Positions 34,196 through 40,644 of a stretch of 40,644 nucleotides of DNA are shown piece by piece (positions within the stretch are counted from its first letter, which is position 1; each line of letters starts with the position of its first letter). The DNA is from Candidatus Poseidonia sp. (GTDB lineage Archaea; Thermoplasmatota; Poseidoniia; Poseidoniales; Poseidoniaceae). The notes under the pieces are model-generated. The model saw nothing but the letters and a program-made list of their open reading frames with translations. It was not told where the DNA came from and searched no databases. A program made the translations under genes and the position numbers. The DNA lies in assembly GCA_029250625.1 (NCBI GenBank), contig JAQXEX010000095.1:1-40644 (forward strand). Reading direction: 5' to 3'.

Positions 34196-35035
34196 ATGTC
34201 TCTACGAGGCAGGATGTCAGCAGGTCCGATTCAAATTCCAGAAATCCCTCCAGCAGGTCCGTGGGATGCCTATGTGCTGTTCATCCTCTGGCTCCCGTTT
34301 GTATTCCGTCTCGTTATACTTGCAAAGCCGATGCGCCAAGTCATCAACAAACTTTCACCTCATGCAGGGTGGGCGCTCAAACAACTACGAACGCTTCCTG
34401 TCAAAGGTATGGGTCTTCTGGTGTTCAACGAAATTTTTGCCTTCATGATTCCACCGATGCTTGTCTTGGGCCTCCGTCTCTTCATTGACCCTATTGGATG
34501 GCAGTCTTGGTCTGAAGTGACAAATCTTGGTGGAACGCTTCTGCTCATGGCCCTTTTCTTCTGGATTGTCATGGATTTTTATCGCGTAGCACGGGTTCGT
34601 CGCATGCTGACAGCTGTACTTCGTCAAGATGTCTCAAAGTTGCGCAAGGTTGCAGATACTGGACTCAGAGCCAGAAATTGGCTTCGTAAAATCTCAGGTC
34701 GTCAGAAAAACAAACCAGTAACGAAGAAAGAAGTGAATGAGACTGGAATGGAAGTGGCGAAGAGTTCGCTCAAGGTTTGGGCTGGAAGAGCCTTTCTAAC
34801 CCGTAAATTAACTCCCGCAGGTTTGCTGAGCAGTGTAGCGATGGGTGCAGCGATTGAGGTTGGAAAAATTAGTGCTGGAAAGTTCTCAGATGTCGTTGAT
34901 AAACGACTGCAAAAAGAATTCGAGGAGCGGACCAATACACAGTCAAAGACCCTTCTTGTCCTTTTCACAAGAGATCTCATCATGGGAGTATTCCCACTGG
35001 TTGTTCTCGCATTCGTTCCATGGCTGCTTGGTTAA
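34196..35035 (+). CDS. Uncharacterised membrane protein
   Basis: This protein of about 279 residues is not recognised. Hydrophobic segments lie near residues 25-48, 67-92, 104-127 and 252-277. A basic, probably cytoplasmic helical region (about 128-245) between the third and last contains KRSGRQKNK-like and KKEVNETGMEV stretches, and a Gly/Ala-rich segment (AGLLSSVAMGAAIEVGKISAG). The frame also allows GTG at 34193 and ATG at 34214. It precedes phosphoglycerate mutase by 48 bases on the same strand. No catalytic motif was seen. Confidence 0.65.
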   Translation: MSLRGRMSAGPIQIPEIPPAGPWDAYVLFILWLPFVFRLVILAKPMRQVINKLSPHAGWALKQLRTLPVKGMGLLVFNEIFAFMIPPMLVLGLRLFIDPIGWQSWSEVTNLGGTLLLMALFFWIVMDFYRVARVRRMLTAVLRQDVSKLRKVADTGLRARNWLRKISGRQKNKPVTKKEVNETGMEVAKSSLKVWAGRAFLTRKLTPAGLLSSVAMGAAIEVGKISAGKFSDVVDKRLQKEFEERTNTQSKTLLVLFTRDLIMGVFPLVVLAFVPWLLG

Positions 35036-35083
35036 GCGCCACCTTCATGCCCTGTCTGCTTGTGGACGGACTGAGGCACCTCC

Positions 35084-35785
35084 ATGTCATTGCTCATTCT
35101 GATGCGTCACGGCCAATCCATGTGGAACGCTGCAGGTTTTTTTACCGGCTGGGTTGATGTCCCACTTTCAATCAAAGGAATAGATGAAGCCCGCGAAGGC
35201 GGCAAAGCGATCGCTCACCTTCCCATCGATGAAGTCCATGTCTCCATGCTCATTCGGGCTCAAATGACCGCCATGATCGCCATGTCTGAACACAACAGCG
35301 GACGAACTCCCGTATTCCAATACAGCCAAGAAATGGAAGAGGGACTTTCAGAGAACGAGGCACGTATGCGCCAATGGTCGCAAATTCGAGGCGACGCCGC
35401 CAAAGACAGCATCCTTCCTGTTCATGCTGCGTGGCAGTTGAACGAGCGCATGTACGGTGACCTCCAAGGCCTGGACAAAGATGAGACGCGAAAGCAATAC
35501 GGCGCAGAACAGGTGCACGTGTGGCGTCGTTCGTTTGATGTGCCTCCACCCAACGGTGAATCGCTTGAATTGACTGCAGAGCGCACCATTCCCTACCTTG
35601 AGAATACGCTGATGCCGTCGATTGAAGCAGGAAAAAATCTCTTCGTCGCTGCACACGGAAATTCACTTCGCAGCATCATCATGCATCTTGATGGCCTCTC
35701 CAAGGAAGAAGTTCTGGGTCTTGAAGTCCCAACAGGCGTCCCCATCGTCTACCGCTACTCCGCCGGTTCGTGGAAGCGGGAGTGA
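35084..35785 (+). CDS. gpmA: 2,3-bisphosphoglycerate-dependent phosphoglycerate mutase
   Basis: This cytosolic enzyme interconverts 3- and 2-phosphoglycerate. The 233-residue protein has the histidine-phosphatase RHG motif (Arg8-His9-Gly10) in LILMRHGQSMWN and the dPGM-specific FTGWVDVPLS. The acid residue Glu121 lies in NERMYGDLQGLDK, and the second catalytic His191 in VAAHGNSLRSII. PTGVPIVYRY near the end is also typical of GpmA. Many archaea instead use the cofactor-independent enzyme, so this gene is probably bacterial in origin. It works one step before enolase and two before the pyruvate kinase at 5.9 kb. Confidence 0.94.
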   Translation: MSLLILMRHGQSMWNAAGFFTGWVDVPLSIKGIDEAREGGKAIAHLPIDEVHVSMLIRAQMTAMIAMSEHNSGRTPVFQYSQEMEEGLSENEARMRQWSQIRGDAAKDSILPVHAAWQLNERMYGDLQGLDKDETRKQYGAEQVHVWRRSFDVPPPNGESLELTAERTIPYLENTLMPSIEAGKNLFVAAHGNSLRSIIMHLDGLSKEEVLGLEVPTGVPIVYRYSAGSWKRE

Positions 35786-35811
35786 ATGAAAGACGGCTCA
35801 GCCCTCCCTTC

Positions 35812-35847
35812 ATTTTCACTTTCAACCAAAGCGTCTGCTCAAACATA
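35812..35847 (+). promoter_or_regulatory. Tandem ANTTTC hexamers and AAACATA box before the RecA-like gene
   Basis: ATTTTC (35812-35817) and ACTTTC (35818-35823) are back to back, followed 17 bases later by AAACATA (35841-35847). The latter lies 33-27 bases before the ATG at 35874, the TATA position of a leaderless archaeal mRNA. The same arrangement occurs before the PolB2 operon. ANTTTC is the damage-response hexamer described in Sulfolobales; its use here is inference. Confidence 0.55.
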
Positions 35848-35850
35848 GTG

Positions 35851-35869
35851 GTGTTTCTCGCGAGAACAC
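35851..35869. promoter_or_regulatory. Palindrome at the start of the RecA-like gene
   Basis: TTCTCGCGAGAA (35855-35866) is a perfect 12-base palindrome. With one unpaired T it extends to GTGTT...AACAC (35851-35869). It sits between the TATA-like box and the ATG, over the predicted transcription start, so a bound repressor would block initiation. Confidence 0.5.
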
Positions 35870-35873
35870 CTGC

Positions 35874-36632
35874 ATGAGCAGTAAGCGAGCACTGAGAAGA
35901 CTTGACGCAGAAATTGACGAAACCCGCATTGCGCCTCGTAATGGCGGCGTCTATCAGTTAAGTGGTGCAGGAAGGTCGGGAAAATCCATGCGTGTTTACG
36001 CAGAAGCATGGGTCGCTCTCGCTCTCATGGCGGGGGAATTCGTTCACTGGATAGACGGGGCCACTCGCTTCAACCCAGCCCGTGTACTGCGATGCATTCC
36101 AGAGGGCGTACCCGAGTCGAATAACTTGCTCCGAAATTTGTTCGTGGGCCGTGGATTCACCGTTCATCAATTTGCATCACTGATTGAACGACTTGACGGC
36201 GAATTGAAAATCACTGGAGCACGCTTCGTCGTCGTTGACGGACCGATCACCATGCATCTTGACCCGCAGGTCAAGGAACGCGAGGCTCGTACCCTGCTCC
36301 GAAGGTGCATGGACCATCTCAATCATGTCGCAGTTAAGCACAACATCTCAATCGTCGTAATCACAGAATCAAAGCCCAATTCAAAACGTCATTCAACGTT
36401 GCTTCAAGCGGTGGAGAGACGATGCAATCAACGCCTTCTTGGTCGCGTTGAACGTGTTCGTGGGTCAAAGAAGATGTGGCTATTACACCTCCCCAGTGGG
36501 AGTTCAGGTTTTCGTAAGGAAGCGGTTGAGCAGGAAACGCTTGAGGAGTCGTTCAGTCGAATTCTGCATCACGAGCTCGTACACAATCGAGGTGTTGAAG
36601 AGGAAAACGACCGGTTTACATTGTTGAATTGA
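35874..36632 (+). CDS. RecA/RadA-like P-loop ATPase paralogue
   Basis: This 252-residue protein resembles the core of RecA-superfamily ATPases. Walker A is GAGRSGKS (31-38) and Walker B is ARFVVVDGP (116-124). A helical block (KEREARTLLRRCMDHLNHVAVKHNISIVVITES) lies where RadA/RadB have the motif region after Walker B. It lacks the N-terminal HhH domain of RadA and obvious DNA-binding loops, so it is probably a regulatory paralogue (RadB- or ImuA-like in role) rather than the main recombinase. No Shine-Dalgarno sequence is present; the TATA-like box 27 bases upstream suggests a leaderless mRNA. Its 3' end overlaps the convergent PolB2 gene by 17 bases. The functional link to PolB2 is inferred from proximity and shared promoter motifs. 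Confidence 0.75.
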   Translation: MSSKRALRRLDAEIDETRIAPRNGGVYQLSGAGRSGKSMRVYAEAWVALALMAGEFVHWIDGATRFNPARVLRCIPEGVPESNNLLRNLFVGRGFTVHQFASLIERLDGELKITGARFVVVDGPITMHLDPQVKEREARTLLRRCMDHLNHVAVKHNISIVVITESKPNSKRHSTLLQAVERRCNQRLLGRVERVRGSKKMWLLHLPSGSSGFRKEAVEQETLEESFSRILHHELVHNRGVEEENDRFTLLN

Positions 36633-39054
36633 ACGGATTATCCGTTGAGGTGTAATCAAATAGAGTAGCGGCTTTGAGTCCAACACGGATTTCTTCATCC
36701 GTCCATCCGAAAGGGGCGAGGATGGCCCAGATGGCTCTTCGTGCGAGTTCTCTGTAGTGCTGATGGTCAATGTTGACCTCCGACCTTGCTGTTCGAGGCA
36801 GTTCTTCCATCAGAATCACCCGTCCAGTGGGGTCTTCATCTCGCGTCCTTAGTACCACAAATTTGACTTTGCCTCCGGGAGGTATTTCATGCCCGAGTTG
36901 AGCGGCGCGTAGCAGTGCAGCATGCGTTAATGTTGAGACAGTGAACTGTTCAATGGTCTTGCTCACTCTGCGCTTGACTACCAAATCTTCCATATCAATG
37001 CCGTTTCGCTCAAGCCTTCCCAATTCCTTGTGCAACATGCTTGAGATGGAGTTTTGAACGGTTCGACTTTGAACGTTAATGCCGTCACGGACGCAGTCAA
37101 TAAGAATCTCAAAGGCCATGTCCTGAAGAGATTTAACCCACTGACAGGTTGAATGCTGGCGCGATTCAATCCCGCGCATTTTCAATCCCTTGTCACCATA
37201 GGCCCAGTATTTCGTAAGAGAACCTGCACCGTGCATTCGGCTGGGGAGGAAGCCAATGAAGTGGTACATGTCTTCGTATTCCAGTGGGATGCCGATTTCT
37301 CGGGTCACTCGCTGAGCGAATTTGAGAGCAAGACGGCGCTTTTCTTCGCGGTCGGTGATGGTTCTGTTTTCAATCCAAACGCAATCGACAATGGCATGGA
37401 GCACCGTCCAGCCTTCGTCTTCGGCCATGGCTATTGTCTTCAGAAGAATTTCTCTTGACCATGCACATATTGCCTCGTGGGCTTCAATTCTGCCGAACCG
37501 TGCGTTCTTGTAACCCGTGTAGCCAAAACACGTTACAAGCAGCCATTTCAACGCATTTTGTTGCTTGTCAATTATGTCGCCTTTGGTGACGACGTGTTCT
37601 TTCAATTGCACCCGACGTTCGATGATGGGGGCCACAACCCGACCGAGGAAACCGTGAATGCGACCGCAGGTATGAGAGCTTAGACCTGGGACAGGAAGAG
37701 CCCATGAATGCGTGACCGGGAAGAGGCCGGTTCCGATGTTTTCATTGAGATGACGCCGCCTAAACTCTTTGCGAGCCGATTCAACGTTGAGTGGGAGCAG
37801 ATGGTCAGCCTTGAGGTCTACCTTTGAGGGTTGGCAACAGGCGCAATTGAGGGTTTCTGGTGAGATGTTCCGCGTTGCAATAATGTTTGGAAAGAGGCTT
37901 GCAAAATCAAGTTCTACCACATCGGTATAGAGCCCGGGCTGACTGTCAAGATACAATCCTCCACGGTCTGCCATCATCAATTCCCATGCAGTCTTCGTAT
38001 CTTCGGGACGATTCTTCTTCCACGGAACCAAGACACCATCCTCCATTGCCGTTCGAATTTGTATCGCACTGATCACCGAACCGGGTGAAAGCCGAGAAAT
38101 ATCTTGAGGCGATTGGCGTGAATGGCGAGCCAGTTCAAACAATCCGAGAAGACCGCCTTCGCGAACAATGAAGCTTGAACGCAGGTCAATGTGCATACGA
38201 CCATGCATCGGAAAATAGCTGTCCTTTCGTTTCACTTGGCCGTAGGAGTGAACGGTCCGAGAAGCGGTACGCGCTTCCAATCGAGAAGGTTTTCTACTCA
38301 TCGTCAAAGGGACTTCAACAGCATCACTGAGCCGTTGAAGGACCGAGAGATGGAGCGAATCACCGCCTTGTGTTAGAACAAGGTCGGGGTTGATGCTTTC
38401 AATTGCGTGCTGCAATGCTTGAACAAAAGCACCGTCAGATGAGTTGTTTTTGATACGAGTACTGTGGATTTTATCGGATGAACCTCCGACGGTTGCAGTG
38501 TTCAATACGACTTCTTCAAGCCGTGAATCCAGGGTATCAAAGCCGTTTGAATCCTCGTAGTGGAATTCCATTTCCATCTGTTTCAATTCGGGCCAGATTC
38601 CATTCTCTTCAAGCGAACTAAAACCAACACCGTCCCATCGTACGTACTGAAATGGGGCAACTTGATGCTCCACAAAGAAGCGTTGAGCAAGATGTGCATC
38701 AACCGAGTAAAGCGTGTAGCGATGGTAATCCCCTCTTGATTCAATGTGTTCCGCGAGGCTACGAATCAAACGGTTGTCCGCCATTTCAATTTCCAAAACA
38801 TCGTGCATTTCATACTGGTCAAGAGAAAGCCGTCTCCGAATGTATTGCATTGAACCTACGGCAAACCGTTGTGTAATCTCAGCACATTCAAGCCAGTTCA
38901 TGAGGTGTTCAAGCCGTTGTTTTGTCGCATGGACATGAATTGCAGCCGTCCACGGTACGATGACCCGTTGAACTCCACTCGGTTCTACGAACATCCAGAT
39001 GTCCATGGTGACGCCATCATCACCAAGTTGTGCGTCAATGATCCAACCGTCCAC
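36616..39054 (-). CDS. polB2: PolB2-type family-B DNA polymerase with degenerate motif C
   Basis: This polymerase of about 812 residues belongs to the divergent archaeal PolB2 group. Motif A is intact (ELDFASLFPNII, near residue 380), and ISPETLNC with a Cys-pair region follows. Motif B is QNALKWLLVTCFGYTG (about 500). Motif C reads HAIVDCVW (about 551) where active enzymes have YxDTDS, so the first Asp is lost and the second kept. The exonuclease region is also degenerate (PDLVLTQGGDSLHL, no FDxE). The frame is open to a TTG at 39120, overlapping the upstream small gene. The GTG at 39054 lies four bases after that gene's stop and gives MDGWIIDAQL, matching the usual GWLLD-type N-terminus, so it is preferred; ATG at 39006 is another option. 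PolB2/Dpo2 has been linked to error-prone damage tolerance in Sulfolobales. Confidence 0.85.
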   Translation of the reverse strand: MDGWIIDAQLGDDGVTMDIWMFVEPSGVQRVIVPWTAAIHVHATKQRLEHLMNWLECAEITQRFAVGSMQYIRRRLSLDQYEMHDVLEIEMADNRLIRSLAEHIESRGDYHRYTLYSVDAHLAQRFFVEHQVAPFQYVRWDGVGFSSLEENGIWPELKQMEMEFHYEDSNGFDTLDSRLEEVVLNTATVGGSSDKIHSTRIKNNSSDGAFVQALQHAIESINPDLVLTQGGDSLHLSVLQRLSDAVEVPLTMSRKPSRLEARTASRTVHSYGQVKRKDSYFPMHGRMHIDLRSSFIVREGGLLGLFELARHSRQSPQDISRLSPGSVISAIQIRTAMEDGVLVPWKKNRPEDTKTAWELMMADRGGLYLDSQPGLYTDVVELDFASLFPNIIATRNISPETLNCACCQPSKVDLKADHLLPLNVESARKEFRRRHLNENIGTGLFPVTHSWALPVPGLSSHTCGRIHGFLGRVVAPIIERRVQLKEHVVTKGDIIDKQQNALKWLLVTCFGYTGYKNARFGRIEAHEAICAWSREILLKTIAMAEDEGWTVLHAIVDCVWIENRTITDREEKRRLALKFAQRVTREIGIPLEYEDMYHFIGFLPSRMHGAGSLTKYWAYGDKGLKMRGIESRQHSTCQWVKSLQDMAFEILIDCVRDGINVQSRTVQNSISSMLHKELGRLERNGIDMEDLVVKRRVSKTIEQFTVSTLTHAALLRAAQLGHEIPPGGKVKFVVLRTRDEDPTGRVILMEELPRTARSEVNIDHQHYRELARRAIWAILAPFGWTDEEIRVGLKAATLFDYTSTDNPFNSTM

Positions 39055-39058
39055 AGCA

Positions 39059-39316
39059 TCACGCTTCTGAGAGATTTTCAATCCGCTGTTCCAATTCTGC
39101 GATACGAGAATGGCATTCAATGAGCATGGACATCAACATCGGCTTCCAAGCATCATGTGCAGGCAGCATTCCACCAGCGGTACGTCGCTTGCGAACCCCG
39201 TTTAGCAGTTCATCAAAGACGAGCTTATCGCTGGAATTTAGCGCCCTTCTAAAGGGTTCAAGCGATGTCATTTCTGATTCAATTCTGTTGCGCCATGTTG
39301 GAACGGTTCGACCCAT
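39059..39316 (-). CDS. Small conserved helical MGRT-type protein upstream of polB2
   Basis: This 85-residue, mostly alpha-helical protein begins MGRTVPTWRNRIESEM and continues SLEPFRRALNSSDKLVFDELL, ending in a coiled-coil-like SRIAELEQRIENL. I recall small archaeal proteins with the same MGRTxPT start, an FRRAL motif and a final helix, some next to PolB2 genes; this is memory, not a search. Function is unknown, and a polymerase-binding or regulatory subunit is plausible. It precedes polB2 with a four-base gap to the preferred GTG. The TATA-like AAACATA lies 34-28 bases before its ATG, which predicts a leaderless transcript. Confidence 0.75.
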   Translation of the reverse strand: MGRTVPTWRNRIESEMTSLEPFRRALNSSDKLVFDELLNGVRKRRTAGGMLPAHDAWKPMLMSMLIECHSRIAELEQRIENLSEA

Positions 39317-39343
39317 CTCTTTGAATTGGCCGATGAGGCCGAG

Positions 39344-39388
39344 TATGTTTTCTTAGACCCTACTCCGAAGAGGAATGAAAGTGAAAGT
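39344..39388 (-). promoter_or_regulatory. Tandem ANTTTC hexamers and AAACATA box before the polB2 operon
   Basis: On the minus strand, two back-to-back ACTTTC hexamers (39388-39383 and 39382-39377) are followed 26 bases later by AAACATA (39350-39344). AAACATA sits 34-28 bases before the operon's first ATG at 39316. Orientation and order match the promoter of the convergent RecA-like gene. The same intergenic region also serves the divergent alkyltransferase. Confidence 0.55.
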
Positions 39389-39463
39389 GAACTTGGCTGA
39401 GGTCCTGTCAATCATGCACCGATTGCAGAAAAATCCTAATGGCTAACCCTTCAGTGGACTGTC

Positions 39464-39754
39464 ATGAGTCATCATCCAGAACTGACTGGAACGCCGTTTC
39501 AACTTCTGGTATGGAATGCATTGAAGACGATTCCGAAGGGCGAGGTTCGTACGTACAAGGAACTCGCAGCTATGATTGGCCGACCAGGTTCAGTGCGTGC
39601 GGTGGCGAATGCGTGCGGCAAAAACCCCTATCTGGTGACCATCCCATGCCACCGCGTGATACGAACCGATGGAGGATTGGGCGGATACAGTGGGGCAGGT
39701 GGAATTGAAACCAAACGTAAATTACTGCTTGAAGAAGGGATTGACATCACGTAA
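39464..39754 (+). CDS. ogt: Single-domain O6-alkylguanine-DNA alkyltransferase
   Basis: This 96-residue protein consists only of the C-terminal DNA-binding and catalytic domain of the MGMT/Ogt family. It has TPFQLLVWNALKTIPKGEVRTYKELA, the HTH with Arg finger (SVRAVANACGKNP, Arg45), and the active site IPCHRVI with acceptor Cys62. Alkyltransferase-like proteins of this size carry Trp at that position, so the Cys argues for real alkyl transfer from O6-alkylguanine. The RNase H-like N-terminal domain is absent, which is common for short forms. It is divergent from the polB2 operon with a 147-base shared regulatory region and probably belongs to the same repair cluster. Confidence 0.92.
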   Translation: MSHHPELTGTPFQLLVWNALKTIPKGEVRTYKELAAMIGRPGSVRAVANACGKNPYLVTIPCHRVIRTDGGLGGYSGAGGIETKRKLLLEEGIDIT

Positions 39755-39939
39755 AGGAAGGCTGTGTCCGACACTTGCAGCGTTGTAACATTCTAAATGC
39801 GGAGAATTCGAAACCATTTGGGTCTTGTTTCCGATGCTGATTGGGATTCAAAGTACACCACATGGGAAAGGTTGTCAATACGTTCTGTTTGGGTAAACTA
39901 TGGCCGGTGTGAAACTGTTGCTGGGAAGGAGGCCCTGAA
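39755..39939. other. Intergenic region upstream of the DUF1772-like gene
   Basis: No gene was seen in these 185 bases. A small palindrome GTGTC-C-GACAC (39764-39774) follows the alkyltransferase stop. TAAACTAT at 39894-39901 lies 46-39 bases before the next ATG and is a candidate TATA element; AAGGAGG at 39926-39932 is that gene's ribosome-binding site. Confidence 0.4.
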
Positions 39940-40440
39940 ATGATCATGACTTCTCTCCACGTGACACTCTTGTTGTCAATTTTACTGTGCTCGCTCGTGA
40001 CAGGCCTGTTGTTTGGATTTGCTGTAGTCGTGATGCCTGGTATTGCCAACCTTGATGACAAGGAGTTTCTTTTAGCGTTCAAACGGATGGATGAAATCAT
40101 ACAGAACGATCAGCCTCTGTTTATTCTGGCATGGGGTGGTTCGATTCTTTCCGTAATCGCAGCACTGATTTTAGGAACAATGAACTTGGCTGGCGTTCAA
40201 CTCTATCTTCTCTGGGTTGCATCCGCTCTGTATTTATTTGGGGTTCAACTGCCAACATTTCGATTTAACATTCCCCTCAATAATTCGCTGCAAAACCTGC
40301 AAATCCATTCATTAAATGAATCCGAACTTGCATTATTCCGAACGGAATTTGAAATGCCATGGAACCGTTGGAACAGATTCAGAACCATCAACGCTGTTTT
40401 GTCGGTCTCAATGTTGCTTATACTCCTTGTTCAACTCTAA
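39940..40440 (+). CDS. DUF1772-like (anthrone oxygenase-like) membrane protein
   Basis: This 166-residue integral membrane protein has four predicted spans (about 6-30, 62-82, 86-104 and 146-164). The family outline is visible: VMPGIANLDDKEFLLAFKRMDEIIQN after TM1, NIPLNNSLQ after TM3, and FEMPWNRWNRFRT before TM4. The last two correspond to the conserved NVPLN and W-x2-WN-x2-RT features of DUF1772/anthrone-oxygenase-like proteins. An enzymatic role is unproven in most members. The ATG is fixed by AAGGAGG at 39926-39932. It is a single-gene unit within what can be seen. Confidence 0.8.
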   Translation: MIMTSLHVTLLLSILLCSLVTGLLFGFAVVVMPGIANLDDKEFLLAFKRMDEIIQNDQPLFILAWGGSILSVIAALILGTMNLAGVQLYLLWVASALYLFGVQLPTFRFNIPLNNSLQNLQIHSLNESELALFRTEFEMPWNRWNRFRTINAVLSVSMLLILLVQL

Positions 40441-40644
40441 TTGTTGTTCAGTGCGACTTGAGGTTGGTGAAAGGCCCTCTCCGCTGCCTACCCATTATTC
40501 CATATGTGAACAAAAGAACTTCCTTGTCAATATATGTGGGTACGGTTGTGTTCACGGGCGTATACATGGAGTCCCCTTGTACACATTTGTCGTTGAGTCT
40601 ACCCTTCCGAATGCCCCCCGTTTGCAAGAAACCCCCATAAGAAT
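40441..40644. other. Non-coding end of the window
   Basis: No convincing gene was seen in the last 204 bases. CAATATATG near 40530 could be a TATA element for a gene beyond the window. It is flanked by GTGAAC (about 40506) and GTTCAC (about 40549), a 6-bp inverted repeat at long distance. Confidence 0.3.

Noticed and set aside
1..40644. CRISPR arrays, insertion sequences, integrase or attachment sites
   Set aside because: No regularly spaced repeats, transposase or integrase motifs, or tRNA-borne direct repeats were seen. The tRNA-Leu 3' end has no noticeable second copy.

Overview
The window looks like a chromosomal segment of a Marine Group II euryarchaeon (Candidatus Poseidoniales) or a close relative. 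The informational genes are archaeal: EF-1alpha followed by uS10, a GINS51 subunit, a replicative family-B DNA polymerase, and a second divergent PolB2-type polymerase. They sit among bacterial-type genes (LivFGHM amino-acid uptake, TetR regulator, cold-shock protein, GpmA, pyruvate kinase). Archaeal-type lipoprotein signals, very large anchored surface proteins and a plastocyanin-like copper protein also fit surface-ocean MGII. The taxonomic call is inference from gene content, because there is no 16S gene here.

Layout. 0-10 kb: end of an unidentified basic protein, an anchored cupredoxin, branched-chain aminotransferase with a tiny upstream ORF, PolB, a PKD lipoprotein, pyruvate kinase, EF-1alpha/uS10, and convergent GINS51. 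10-19 kb: a TTG-started 2122-residue surface protein, tRNA-Leu(CAA), a GIDE-domain membrane protein and a GNAT acetyltransferase. 19-27 kb: a four-gene branched-chain amino-acid (or related) ABC importer with a tandem-duplicated binding protein and a fused LivH-LivM permease, then a cold-shock protein. 27-33.7 kb: a TetR regulator and a MacB/FtsX-type exporter operon (ATPase, double-FtsX permease with a pentapeptide-repeat insert, ATPase with a C-terminal zinc ribbon, DUF3817 membrane protein). 33.7-35.8 kb: cupin, an unknown membrane protein and phosphoglycerate mutase. 35.8-39.8 kb: RecA-like ATPase, PolB2 polymerase with a degenerate motif C, its small MGRT-type partner and a single-domain O6-alkylguanine-DNA alkyltransferase. 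The window closes with a DUF1772-like membrane protein.

The strongest lead is the last repair cluster. The RecA-like gene and the PolB2 operon converge, yet each has two back-to-back ANTTTC hexamers in its promoter, in the same orientation relative to the gene. In each case an AAACATA TATA-like box follows about 27 bases before the start codon, which predicts leaderless mRNAs. ANTTTC is the damage-response hexamer known from Sulfolobales. This suggests a co-regulated DNA-damage-tolerance module, loosely parallel to bacterial ImuA/ImuB/DnaE2. The second lead is the exporter, where two distinct complete ATPases flank one pseudo-symmetric permease.

Several other genes use a promoter plan with a TATA-like element at about -45 to -38 followed by a Shine-Dalgarno sequence, so the window seems to contain two initiation modes. 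No gene-free stretch exceeds about 300 bases. No CRISPR, IS element or rRNA was seen.
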